Shown here piece by piece: positions 43,315 through 51,536 of a stretch of DNA of 64,000 nucleotides. The stretch is from assembly GCF_027922005.1 (NCBI RefSeq), contig NZ_BSEV01000014.1:62001-126000 (forward strand), written 5' to 3'. Under the pieces are notes generated by a model. It had not been told where the DNA came from. It did not search any database and saw nothing but the letters and a program-made list of their open reading frames with translations. The first letter of the stretch is position 1. Each line of letters starts with the position of its first letter. Both the position numbers and the translations under genes were made by a program. The stretch comes from Streptosporangium carneum (GTDB lineage Bacteria > Actinomycetota > Actinomycetes > Streptosporangiales > Streptosporangiaceae).

Positions 43315-45531
43315 CTAAGGCCGTTGCCCCGGCCTTTCGCGATCGCCGCGTCTGGACGATCGTTCCCACTCATGGGCCACGATCAGATCGGGGTGCCGAT
43401 CCAGCAGATACCTCTGAAGTTCGGCGTTCCTGAACTGGTAGACCGGTCCCTCGGTGCGCAGCAGGCCCAGCCGGTAGGCGTCCTCGAGGAATGCCATGGT
43501 CCGCAGCGGCAGTCGCCACTTGTCGGCGGCCAGCCGGGGCGCCATCAGGTTGTAGGCCAGCCAGGCGTGGTGGTTTCCCACCATGACCCCGAACAGCAGC
43601 CCGACCAGGGCTCCCGTCGTGAGCGCCCGGGCGGCGTCCAGATGGGCCACCCGCCACCCGATGACTCCTCCCATGAGTCCGACGGCGAACCCGCTGAACG
43701 TCCGCAGAAGGGTGAGGTTCCTATCGGCCCGCCAGGTCGACCACGGCGATCTCGCCGCGCTGGTGGGGGTGGGGTGCTCGCTCCACCTGGCCAGGCCGAA
43801 CACCAGCTCGAATCCGAGTCCTGAGGCGAGCCCGGCCAAAAGTGCCGAGGCGAATTTAGACTCACTGCTGCTGGCCGCGCCCACGAGTGCTCCCATGAAC
43901 CCGACCAGCACCCCCTCCATGAGGTAGCGGACGAGGAGCCCGCCTCTTCCGCGGAAGTGGAAATTGGCGTAGCCGGGCGACTCCCGGAACCATGATTCGA
44001 TCATGATTCTGGCCACGACCGTGGACAGCAGACCGGCCACGACCGCGGGCCGGGCCAGGAATTCCTTCTTGGAGTCCACCAGGAAATTGACCAACAGCCC
44101 GACCAAGAGACCGCACCCGAGGCTGACGCCCCACCGGGCGGCGCTCGTGGGGACATGGCGTGCCAGGCGCCACCAGGCCACCCCGCCGCCGCCTTCGCCG
44201 GCGACCTCCAGTTCGTGGGAGAGGTAGGTGAGCCAAAGACGCACCTGCCAGGCTTCCCAGGCGCGGTGAGGCCGAGAAAGAGGAGCTGCGCCGTTGACGG
44301 GGGGACGCGAGTCGATGAGGGCGGGGATGAAGCAGTCACACAGGTTCTCGTTGAGTCTGAACGCCTCCGCACGCCCGAGTTCCAGCAACGTGTCCGGCGG
44401 AGGAGCCCCGGGGAAGTCGATGTAGGTGACACGGATCTGCCAGAGCCCCAGGGGGGTCGAGGCGACGGCGGCCAAGGCGGGGAGGTCGCCTCGCCGTAAG
44501 CCCTCCAGGACGGCGGTCCAGACCTTCCCGAGGTTGAAGTGAAGGCACGTCTCCAGATAGTCGGCTGCGACGTCGGGAGAGAGAGGAAGCGGCTCGATGA
44601 CCGCGGCCGCGGTGAGAACCTCTCCGCTCTCCCTGACCGACTCCGCGAACTGGGCCGTGCGGCAGGTGACGATCAGCTGGCCGGACTCCGACATCGACCG
44701 GTTCAGGGCGAGGAGAATACGGCTCCGGGCCTTCGTCGGCAGCTCGTCCAGCCCGTCCAGGACGGGCAGCACCTCACCACGCGTCGCCAGCGCCCTGGGG
44801 AGGTTCGGGCCAAGCTCCTCGGCGCACAGCGCGGGGTAGTCCGAGGCGAGACACGACCTCAGCCACTCGTGCAGCTCGGAATGCTTGTCGACGTCCCAGC
44901 GGGCCGCCGACAACAACACGGGGACGGGGTCCTCGGGGCGGCGCGTTTTCGCGAACTCCAGGAGAAGCCGCGTGGCCAGGACCGTTTTCCCCGTCCCCGG
45001 CTCGCCGAGGATGACGAGGCGTCGGCACCGCAGCGCGCGGAAACCGTCGGCCAGGACGGCGACGTCCTCACTGGGACCTTCGAAGGTCGGAGCGCCCCCC
45101 GTGACCAGACGAGGATGGTCCATCAGCTCCTTGCGTCCGGTTGATCGCCAGGACACCGAGATGGACGCGGGTTCCTCGATCGACCACAGAGCCGTCTCGG
45201 TTCTCCACTGCTCGATCACCCGGCCGGTGAGGACCTCCTTGGCCCTGTCGACCTGGGCGGCCGTCGCAGCGAGCGAGGATCTGGCCGATCTCCGCCGCCA
45301 CAGCGGCAGGCGCAACAACCAGTCCGCCAGCGCTATCACACCCGCCATCATCACACCCAGCACCGCGACGTCGAGAATTTTGGCGGGCAACGTCTCCCCG
45401 AAGCCAGGGGTCTCATTCGCCCTAAGCCAGTTCATGAGCAGGAACCCCAGCGCCAGGAAAACAATCCCCAATGTCAGGCGGTTTTTGAGTATCGATGCGC
45501 AAGCTTTCCATTTTCCGCGTTTCACTGTCAT
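43315..45531 (-). CDS. membrane-anchored NACHT-domain NTPase
   Basis: 738 residues. Two N-terminal helices (about 20-36 and 53-72), a cytosolic NACHT module with Walker A GEPGTGKT at 176-183 and Walker B VLPVLDGLDELP near 254, then a C-terminal region with about six hydrophobic helices (about 460-640) and a soluble tail with VYQFRNAELQRYL. NACHT is a STAND NTPase module used for signalling and, in bacteria, some antiphage systems. Actinomycete membrane NACHT proteins are largely uncharacterised. It lies on the opposite strand to the vWA module; defence is only one possibility. Confidence 0.85.
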   Translation of the reverse strand: MTVKRGKWKACASILKNRLTLGIVFLALGFLLMNWLRANETPGFGETLPAKILDVAVLGVMMAGVIALADWLLRLPLWRRRSARSSLAATAAQVDRAKEVLTGRVIEQWRTETALWSIEEPASISVSWRSTGRKELMDHPRLVTGGAPTFEGPSEDVAVLADGFRALRCRRLVILGEPGTGKTVLATRLLLEFAKTRRPEDPVPVLLSAARWDVDKHSELHEWLRSCLASDYPALCAEELGPNLPRALATRGEVLPVLDGLDELPTKARSRILLALNRSMSESGQLIVTCRTAQFAESVRESGEVLTAAAVIEPLPLSPDVAADYLETCLHFNLGKVWTAVLEGLRRGDLPALAAVASTPLGLWQIRVTYIDFPGAPPPDTLLELGRAEAFRLNENLCDCFIPALIDSRPPVNGAAPLSRPHRAWEAWQVRLWLTYLSHELEVAGEGGGGVAWWRLARHVPTSAARWGVSLGCGLLVGLLVNFLVDSKKEFLARPAVVAGLLSTVVARIMIESWFRESPGYANFHFRGRGGLLVRYLMEGVLVGFMGALVGAASSSESKFASALLAGLASGLGFELVFGLARWSEHPTPTSAARSPWSTWRADRNLTLLRTFSGFAVGLMGGVIGWRVAHLDAARALTTGALVGLLFGVMVGNHHAWLAYNLMAPRLAADKWRLPLRTMAFLEDAYRLGLLRTEGPVYQFRNAELQRYLLDRHPDLIVAHEWERSSRRGDRERPGQRP

Positions 45532-45757
45532 AGAACCATCATGCGCTTGCGGGGCGCTGGAAAGTAACTAAACAGCCCCAAGCAGGAGACCAACTGTGCG
45601 GAAAGAGACACACTCCAATCCATGCACGGGTCAAACCGGCGACACCGGCGGACGCAGAAGCGCGGAAAACAGGGAAAGGCGCCGCAAGGACAGAGAATGC
45701 AGCCGCCATGGAGACCGGCACACGCGCCGACCGATGCCGGAGAAGGAACCCCGGCGT

Positions 45758-47131
45758 TCATCCCGGGGAAACGGCCCCTGGCCCGTGGCGTCGAGCCGCG
45801 GCCCGACCACGAGAACCGGGCAGGACGAGGTTGCCGTCGGTGACGAGCATGAAACGTTCAAGCCCCGGCACGACGGCGTGCAGCGCGACGATCTCTCCCG
45901 GAAGGGCGGCCGCCACGCGCCAGTAGGGGGTGTGACCATGCGCGGCGAGGAGCGTGATCAGCTCGCGTAACTGGACACGGGGGTGAACGGGCGGCCGGGC
46001 GGGCTGCTCGAAGGGGATCGTGACGGTGTCACGCAGGCGGGCGGTGAGGTCGAAGCGCCCGCACGCGTACAGCGCGGGATGGCCGGCCAGCCCCGCCAGT
46101 CCGCCGTGAACCGGCGCGTCGGACGACAGGAGCCCCTCTCCCAGGACGCTCTGGAGGAGTTCGGTGAGAGCTCGCCAGACGGCACGGGTGAGACTGAGCG
46201 AGGCGCCCGCGCCGCGCCGGTGCGGCTTTCCGGGAGTCGGAGCGACGTAGGCGAGCGCGGTGGGCACTTCGAGATCGCTGGTGATGTCCAGCAGATGCAC
46301 CGGCGAGCCGGTGAGCCGCTCGGCCGCCGAGTGGGCGTGTGCCAGATCGCCGGGGAGCGTGCCGGGGTCGATCACGGTGGGCCTGAAGTCGTCCACCCCG
46401 AGGAAAGCCCGTACCAGGAGCAGAGAGAAGGCATCGCGCTCGACGATCTCGTTGAGCGCGTGCAGCAGCGCCTCCGCGGCGGTGACGCCGACCGCCGAGC
46501 CGCTGTTGCAGCTGTAGCGCATCAACTCGCCGTAGTCGTAGGTGTCCGCGACCCGCTCACGCAGCCGGCCGGCATGGGTCTCGACGTACCAGGGTGCCGA
46601 CAACGCCAGAGGCACCGGCGTCTTCGCCCCTCCCCCTGCGGGCCGATAACGATGGCAGGCCAGACGCTGCGCGGACGTCCGGGCGAGTGTCAGGGCACAG
46701 GCCTCGTCCTTCAGCGGGCCTGTCGCGATCCGGCCCGCCTCGACCAGCTCCACGGCTGCGGGGTCGAACAAAGCCGGCCCTGTGAGGTAGTGCTCCAGCG
46801 CCTCGAACAACGCTCCGACACGCGCCTCCTCGCGCCGCCCCTTCCCCATTCCTCGGGCCATGGGGGGCGTGGCCCCGTCCTGGGCGAGCATCTGACACGA
46901 CCAAGCGGTCGGATCCTCACCCCGCCCCAGGTCGGCCAGCTTCGGTTCCAGCCCCAGTTCCGCAAGCGCCGCCGTCACCCGTGTCGCGGCCTCCGCCAGC
47001 GACACCACGCGCTCCGCCTCGAAACGCGTATCGCCCTTCCGGTCGACATCGACCGGACCGCTCACCGAAATGACCGCCCCGACTTTCGAACTCGTTTTCC
47101 CGTCTTCTTGTTCCGCTTTTCGGATCGGCAA
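45758..47131 (-). CDS. YcaO-domain protein (RiPP-type cyclodehydratase candidate)
   Basis: 457 residues. The ATP/Mg2+-binding YcaO signature is present: the Glu residues in REEARVGALFEALEHY near 101-113, and the SCNSGSAVGV to NEIVERDAF stretch near 207-234. The C-terminus has PGLERF then an Arg/Gly-rich tail, and the PxPxP motif of azoline-forming enzymes is absent, so this may not be a classic cyclodehydratase. No partner E1-like or oxidase gene is adjacent. TTG 47131 is a poor start; GTG 47065 is possible. A 41-codon peptide gene lies 57 bases upstream. Confidence 0.8.
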   Translation of the reverse strand: MPIRKAEQEDGKTSSKVGAVISVSGPVDVDRKGDTRFEAERVVSLAEAATRVTAALAELGLEPKLADLGRGEDPTAWSCQMLAQDGATPPMARGMGKGRREEARVGALFEALEHYLTGPALFDPAAVELVEAGRIATGPLKDEACALTLARTSAQRLACHRYRPAGGGAKTPVPLALSAPWYVETHAGRLRERVADTYDYGELMRYSCNSGSAVGVTAAEALLHALNEIVERDAFSLLLVRAFLGVDDFRPTVIDPGTLPGDLAHAHSAAERLTGSPVHLLDITSDLEVPTALAYVAPTPGKPHRRGAGASLSLTRAVWRALTELLQSVLGEGLLSSDAPVHGGLAGLAGHPALYACGRFDLTARLRDTVTIPFEQPARPPVHPRVQLRELITLLAAHGHTPYWRVAAALPGEIVALHAVVPGLERFMLVTDGNLVLPGSRGRAAARRHGPGAVSPG

Positions 47132-47188
47132 GGGACGGCGAGCACGGGACAGGTTCCCGCGCCCACCGTTCGACTCTCCCGAAAGCGT

Positions 47189-47314
47189 TTACCGGTTATG
47201 CTCGACCTCCACCGGGCGGAGCAGTTCTTCCAACTTCTCACGTTCGGCCTCGGTCAACCTCTGACCTGCCCTGTCCAGGGATTCGGACTTTTGAAAATCC
47301 GCGGCGAGTCCCAT
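47189..47314 (-). CDS. 41-residue peptide gene preceding ycaO (possible RiPP precursor)
   Basis: ATG 47314 is preceded by GGAGGTGA with a five-base gap, one of the best ribosome sites in the window, arguing for true translation. The product begins MGLAADFQKSESLDR and its C-terminal half (LTEAEREKLEELLRPVE) is a charged helix. There is no Cys and few Ser/Thr, so azole chemistry on a C-terminal core is unlikely. A helical follower behind a short N-terminal core, as in bottromycin, is one speculative reading. A regulatory or partner peptide is the alternative. Confidence 0.5.
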   Translation of the reverse strand: MGLAADFQKSESLDRAGQRLTEAEREKLEELLRPVEVEHNR

Positions 47315-47549
47315 AAGAATCACCTCCGACTGGAGGTCCCCCGAAGCCCGTCGAACAAACGCGACGGACGATGTCCTCCCCAAAAAAGAACACCAAACCC
47401 CCACAGGAGCGCCGACGTCCGATGTCCTTTCGCGGGCTCCTGCGGCTCGGAGCCTCCGCGGCGCACGGTCCAGGTGAAAGCCGACGGCGCTTTCCGCCGG
47501 ATCCCCGCGGTTTCGTCGAGCTCGTGGGCCGTCACACGGCGACGGTCTT

Positions 47550-47807
47550 CTACGCCCCCTGCTGCATGGGGATCCCCACCCTGTCGACGATCCTCTCCGC
47601 GCCCTCCTCGCGAGCGCAGTGCGCGCAGCAGAACCAGCGCCGGTCGGCCTGGACGCCGTGGCCGACGATCCGCACCCCGCAGTGCTCGCATATCGGCGCC
47701 ATCCGCTGGATCGCGCACTCGAAGCTGTCGAAGACGTGCACGGCCCCCTGCGCGTGCACCTCGAAGCTCATGTCGTAGTCGTTTCCGCAGACCTCACAAC
47801 GCGCCAT
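47550..47807 (-). CDS. prokaryotic metallothionein-like zinc-ribbon protein
   Basis: 85 residues with the conserved start ARCEVCGNDYDMSFEV and a total of eight or more Cys/His ligands (CEVC, FEC, CEHC, CCAHC). It resembles actinobacterial proteins assigned to the Metallothio_Pro family. ATG 47807 gives the family N-terminus. It could bind zinc or other metals or act as a zinc-ribbon adaptor. It precedes the peptide-ycaO pair on the same strand with a 235-base gap. Confidence 0.75.
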   Translation of the reverse strand: MARCEVCGNDYDMSFEVHAQGAVHVFDSFECAIQRMAPICEHCGVRIVGHGVQADRRWFCCAHCAREEGAERIVDRVGIPMQQGA

Positions 47808-47865
47808 GTCTCCCCCCGGACCTCATGGATTTTTCCGTGTAGGGTCTACCCGGCCGGGCGGCGGC

Positions 47866-49269
47866 TCAGACAGGTGTTCCCGTGACGACGACCGCGATGA
47901 GCAGGGCGAACACCAGCGCGGCGAGCACCGCGAGCAGGATCAGCCGGGCGCGGTTCCCGCGTGCCGCGTGGAGGGCGCGGTCGGCCTCGATCCATCCGCG
48001 CAGCCGGGGCCAGGCGTACGGCAGCGCCGGATGGGCCAGTTCCGCCTCCTCTCCCCGCCTGGCGATCAGGCAGTCGAACGCCTCGACGATCCGGGTCTCG
48101 GGCACTCTCGCCCGCCGCGTGCCGGTCCGGCCGTCGGCGGAGACGGTGCAGAACCTGAGGAACACCGCTGACGCGATCTCGCGCTCGGCCGGGTCCAGCG
48201 CGGCGTAGGCCTCCTCGGCGACGACGCCGAGCGCGGGGTCATCGCAGGGAGTGCGCAGCCCGGCCGCCATCTGGCCGCCCGCCGCGAGCAGGAAGTCCGT
48301 CGTGAGGGGGGCGTCGGCGGCGAGCAGGGCGTCGACCAGCCCTGCGCGCCTGCCGAGCACGGCCTCCGTGGTGAGCGGGACCCCCGCCTCGAGCAGGGCC
48401 TGCGTGAACGGCGGCGCGCCGGGACCGTCCTCTGACTCCGTGGAGGCGCGGGAGCCGTCCTCGGATCTGGGGGAGACGCGCGCGTCGTGCCTGACCAGCG
48501 CGAGCAACAGGTCCGCGGCGGCGGGCCTGGCGAGCGGATCCTTGGCCAGGGCTGAGGCGACCAGGCCGCGCAGCGGGCCGGAGAGCGTGTCCAGGCAGGG
48601 GTCCGTCGAGAGCACGCCGTGCATGATCGAACCCAGACTGCCCGCGGCGAACGGGTCCGCTCCGGTGGCGGCGTAGAGCACGGTCGCCCCCCAGGCGAAC
48701 ACGTCCGCGGCGGCGCCGGCCTCCTGCCCGGTGAACACCTCGGGCGCCGTGTAGGCCGGGGCGCCTATCACCAGCCTGGGCGAGGTCAGCGTCGCCTCCA
48801 TCGCGGGCACAAGCCCGAAGTCGATGACCCGGGGGCCTTCCTGCCCGAGCAGCACGGTGTCCGGTGTGAGGCCGCGGTGGACCATTCCCGCGTCGTGGAT
48901 CGCGGTCAGCGCGGTGGCCACCGCCGCGGCCAGACGGTCGAGATCGGCTCCGGCGAGGACCCGCCCGGCCTCGCGGAGGCTGGGACCGGCGACGTACTCG
49001 CTGACGATGTACGGCCTCGGCCCGTCGAGGTCGGCGTCGACCACCCCTGCCGTGCAGTACGGGGCGACGCCGCGCGCCACGGCCGCCTCTCCGGCGAGCC
49101 GCCTCCACAGTGCCGGGTCACCGTGCGGCACCTTCACGGCGACCCGCCGCCCGTCGGAGCCGTAGGCCTCGTAGACCACTCCCCGGCGGCCCGCTCCCAG
49201 GCGTCCGGCCAGCCAGTAGTCCCCCAGGCGTCGCGGGTCCCCTTCGATCAACCTCGCCGCAGCTCTCAT
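47866..49269 (-). CDS. Ser/Thr-kinase paralogue, predicted pseudokinase with C-terminal membrane anchor
   Basis: 467 residues. The kinase fold is intact: G-loop GRLGAGRRGVVYEAY, Lys46 in VAVKV, DFG at 150-152 and TAPEVF. The catalytic loop reads H131-R-G-L-T-P-D-T138 where the neighbour has HRDLKPDN, so the catalytic Asp, Lys and metal-binding Asn are all lost. One C-terminal helix (RLILLAVLAALVFALLIAVV) anchors it. The DNA clearly encodes Gly at HRD. It follows the WD40 gene by 38 bases and resembles the 51537 kinase through the C-terminal WPRLRGWIEADR region. Confidence 0.85.
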   Translation of the reverse strand: MRAAARLIEGDPRRLGDYWLAGRLGAGRRGVVYEAYGSDGRRVAVKVPHGDPALWRRLAGEAAVARGVAPYCTAGVVDADLDGPRPYIVSEYVAGPSLREAGRVLAGADLDRLAAAVATALTAIHDAGMVHRGLTPDTVLLGQEGPRVIDFGLVPAMEATLTSPRLVIGAPAYTAPEVFTGQEAGAAADVFAWGATVLYAATGADPFAAGSLGSIMHGVLSTDPCLDTLSGPLRGLVASALAKDPLARPAAADLLLALVRHDARVSPRSEDGSRASTESEDGPGAPPFTQALLEAGVPLTTEAVLGRRAGLVDALLAADAPLTTDFLLAAGGQMAAGLRTPCDDPALGVVAEEAYAALDPAEREIASAVFLRFCTVSADGRTGTRRARVPETRIVEAFDCLIARRGEEAELAHPALPYAWPRLRGWIEADRALHAARGNRARLILLAVLAALVFALLIAVVVTGTPV

Positions 49270-49307
49270 ATGGTCTTGGATGCGGCCATGAGCCAGAAAG
49301 TTTGGGG

Positions 49308-51527
49308 CTAATCAGGACATACATTTCGGTAGGGAATGTCCTTCAGGTAGGTCTCCCACTCCTGCCGCGTCAGGGTGCGGCCCGCCCGCTCGCAGACCGC
49401 GGTCACCACGACCTCCGTGTCCACCGGGTGCTCGGTCAGGGCGCCTTCCGAGTCGACCGTGACCAGCCGCGATCCGTCGGCGGTGAAGGCCAGCGACTTC
49501 GGCTCCCCGGCGCCGACGGCGATCGGCGCGCCGAGGCGTCGTCCGGTGGCGACGTCCCACAGCGCCACCGACCGCGCGTCGGTCCTGGAGGCGATCACGT
49601 CGCCGCGCGGCGAGTAGGCCAGCAGGGGCGCGGCGATGTCCGAGCCGCCCCTGATGATCCCGCCGACCGGTCTCCTGCTCCCGGTCTCCCAGATCGACAG
49701 CCGTTCGACCTCGTCGGAGATGACGAAGCGGGAGCCGTCCTCGCTGAAGGCGAGCCCGGTCACCGAGACGCCGACGGTCGGCGAGCCGTAGGAGGGACCG
49801 AAGGGCTTGCCCGTCTCCGCGTCCAGCAGGCGCTGTTCGTCCCCGACGATCGCCAGCGCCCTGCCGTCCGGGGTGAAGCGCAGCCCTTCGGGATAGACCT
49901 GCTTCCTGGACCAGCGATGACGGCCGCTCGGCACGTCCCACGCGTGGATCTCCCCCTTCTTGCCGCCGCTCGTGTCGGAGGGGGCGACGTAGCAGGCGAC
50001 GACGGCGCCGTCCGGGCTCATCGCGACGGCGGACACGTAGCCCTGCGTCGAGGCCTCGACGGCGGCGATCCGCCTGAAGGTCCGGGTGTCCCAGATCGCC
50101 ACCCCGTTGCCCGTGCCGCTGATGACCGCCAGCCGTCCGCCGTCGCCGCTGAAGGCCATCTCGAAGTAGCCGCCGAGGTCCTCGAGACCGACGTCCAGGG
50201 TCGCCACGGGCTTGCGCCGCCGGACGTCCCACAGCCTGACCTCGCTCGTCCGCTCGCCCTTCGAGGCGAGCAGGCGGCCGTCGGGGCTCAGCGCCGCCCG
50301 GTGGGTCTCCGCGTCCTTGAGCACGACGGGCATGGTCACCGCGGCGATGTCGAGGGTCGTGACCGAGCCCTCGCTCAGGTAACGCAGGGTGCGCCCGTCC
50401 GGGTCGAAGGCCGCGACCGGGCTGAACGCGTCGATGGCGTGGGTGAGCAGGAGAGCTCCGTCCTCGACCCGCCAGATCCTGATGCTCTTGCCGGTCACGG
50501 ACGCCAGGAACCGGCCGTCGGGGCTGAAGCGCAGCGTGTCCGCGTCGCCCTCGTCGAACGCGCGCTGCGTGTCGGCTCCGGTGAACGAGCGTTGCAGGTC
50601 GGCTCCGGTGGAGGCGTCGCGCAGTCGCACGAGCGCGCCGTTGCGGACCGCGACGGTCCTGTTGTCGGGGCTGTAGGCCGCTCTCAGCGCGCAGGACTCG
50701 CAGTGGTCGAGCCGCACCTTGCCCCTGTCCTTCAGGGTCCACGCCGTCACGTTCCCGTCGAGGCCTGCGGTGACGAGCCCGCGGCCGTCCGGTGAGGTGT
50801 CGAAGTCCATGCCCGCGCTGAACGGGAACGCCTCGCCTCCGGTCTCCGAGTTCCAGACCGTCAGCCCCTCCCCCAGCCTGACCAGGACCAGGTCCTCGGC
50901 CTGGCCGAAGAACGGCTGGGACCAACCGCCGTCTCCGCCTTCCGGCACGGTGAGGGTCGCACCGGTCGGCCTGCCCTTCGCCACGTCCCAGATCGTTAGT
51001 TTCGTCCTGCTGACCACGGCGAGCCGCCTGCCGCTCGGGCTCAGCGCGATCCCCGTCAGGTCGTCGCCGATCCCGGTGAACCCGCTGGCGCGCCTGCCGG
51101 TCCGCACGTCCCAGATCCGCGCCTCGCCGTCACTCGCGCTGACGAGCGTGCGCCCGTCGCGGCTCAGCGCTCTGAACGTCCGGACATCGGTCGCCGGGTC
51201 GTGGAAGGACGCCGTCTCCCGCTGCGCGAGCGAGCCGGTCAGGCTCGCCCTGGCCTCGGTGACCGCGGCCAGGGCGAGCGGGTCGGTCAGGCTCGTCCCG
51301 GCCTCGCCGGCCGAGGCCAGCCGCCAGGCGGCCACGCTGAGCAGCATGGCGGTGACCGGCTCGGCGACCCGCAGCGCGTCGGCGGTCGCGGCGAGCTGGC
51401 GGGCCTCCGCCCGGTCCCGCTGCAGCGCGATGGTGACGTTGCGCTCGCCGACCGCCCTGCTCTGCTGTACGGCGAGCGCCCCGGCGGCCAGCGCGACCGC
51501 CAGCAGCGCGGCCAGCGTCACCGACAC
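49308..51527 (-). CDS. WD40-repeat sensor domain, separated from its kinase by a stop codon
   Basis: 739 residues from GTG 51527. A membrane helix (TLAALLAVALAAGALAVQQ) at the very N-terminus is followed by the TM-linker typical of kinase-WD40 fusions (AEARQLAATADALRVAEPV) and about twelve WD40 blades (recurrent LSPDGR..., IWDV). Normally this forms the C-terminal half of one polypeptide with the upstream kinase. Here the in-frame TGA at 51537-51539 lies four codons before the GTG. The start has no ribosome site, so expression depends on restart or readthrough. Confidence 0.8.
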   Translation of the reverse strand: MSVTLAALLAVALAAGALAVQQSRAVGERNVTIALQRDRAEARQLAATADALRVAEPVTAMLLSVAAWRLASAGEAGTSLTDPLALAAVTEARASLTGSLAQRETASFHDPATDVRTFRALSRDGRTLVSASDGEARIWDVRTGRRASGFTGIGDDLTGIALSPSGRRLAVVSRTKLTIWDVAKGRPTGATLTVPEGGDGGWSQPFFGQAEDLVLVRLGEGLTVWNSETGGEAFPFSAGMDFDTSPDGRGLVTAGLDGNVTAWTLKDRGKVRLDHCESCALRAAYSPDNRTVAVRNGALVRLRDASTGADLQRSFTGADTQRAFDEGDADTLRFSPDGRFLASVTGKSIRIWRVEDGALLLTHAIDAFSPVAAFDPDGRTLRYLSEGSVTTLDIAAVTMPVVLKDAETHRAALSPDGRLLASKGERTSEVRLWDVRRRKPVATLDVGLEDLGGYFEMAFSGDGGRLAVISGTGNGVAIWDTRTFRRIAAVEASTQGYVSAVAMSPDGAVVACYVAPSDTSGGKKGEIHAWDVPSGRHRWSRKQVYPEGLRFTPDGRALAIVGDEQRLLDAETGKPFGPSYGSPTVGVSVTGLAFSEDGSRFVISDEVERLSIWETGSRRPVGGIIRGGSDIAAPLLAYSPRGDVIASRTDARSVALWDVATGRRLGAPIAVGAGEPKSLAFTADGSRLVTVDSEGALTEHPVDTEVVVTAVCERAGRTLTRQEWETYLKDIPYRNVCPD

Positions 51528-51536
51528 CAGCCTGCC

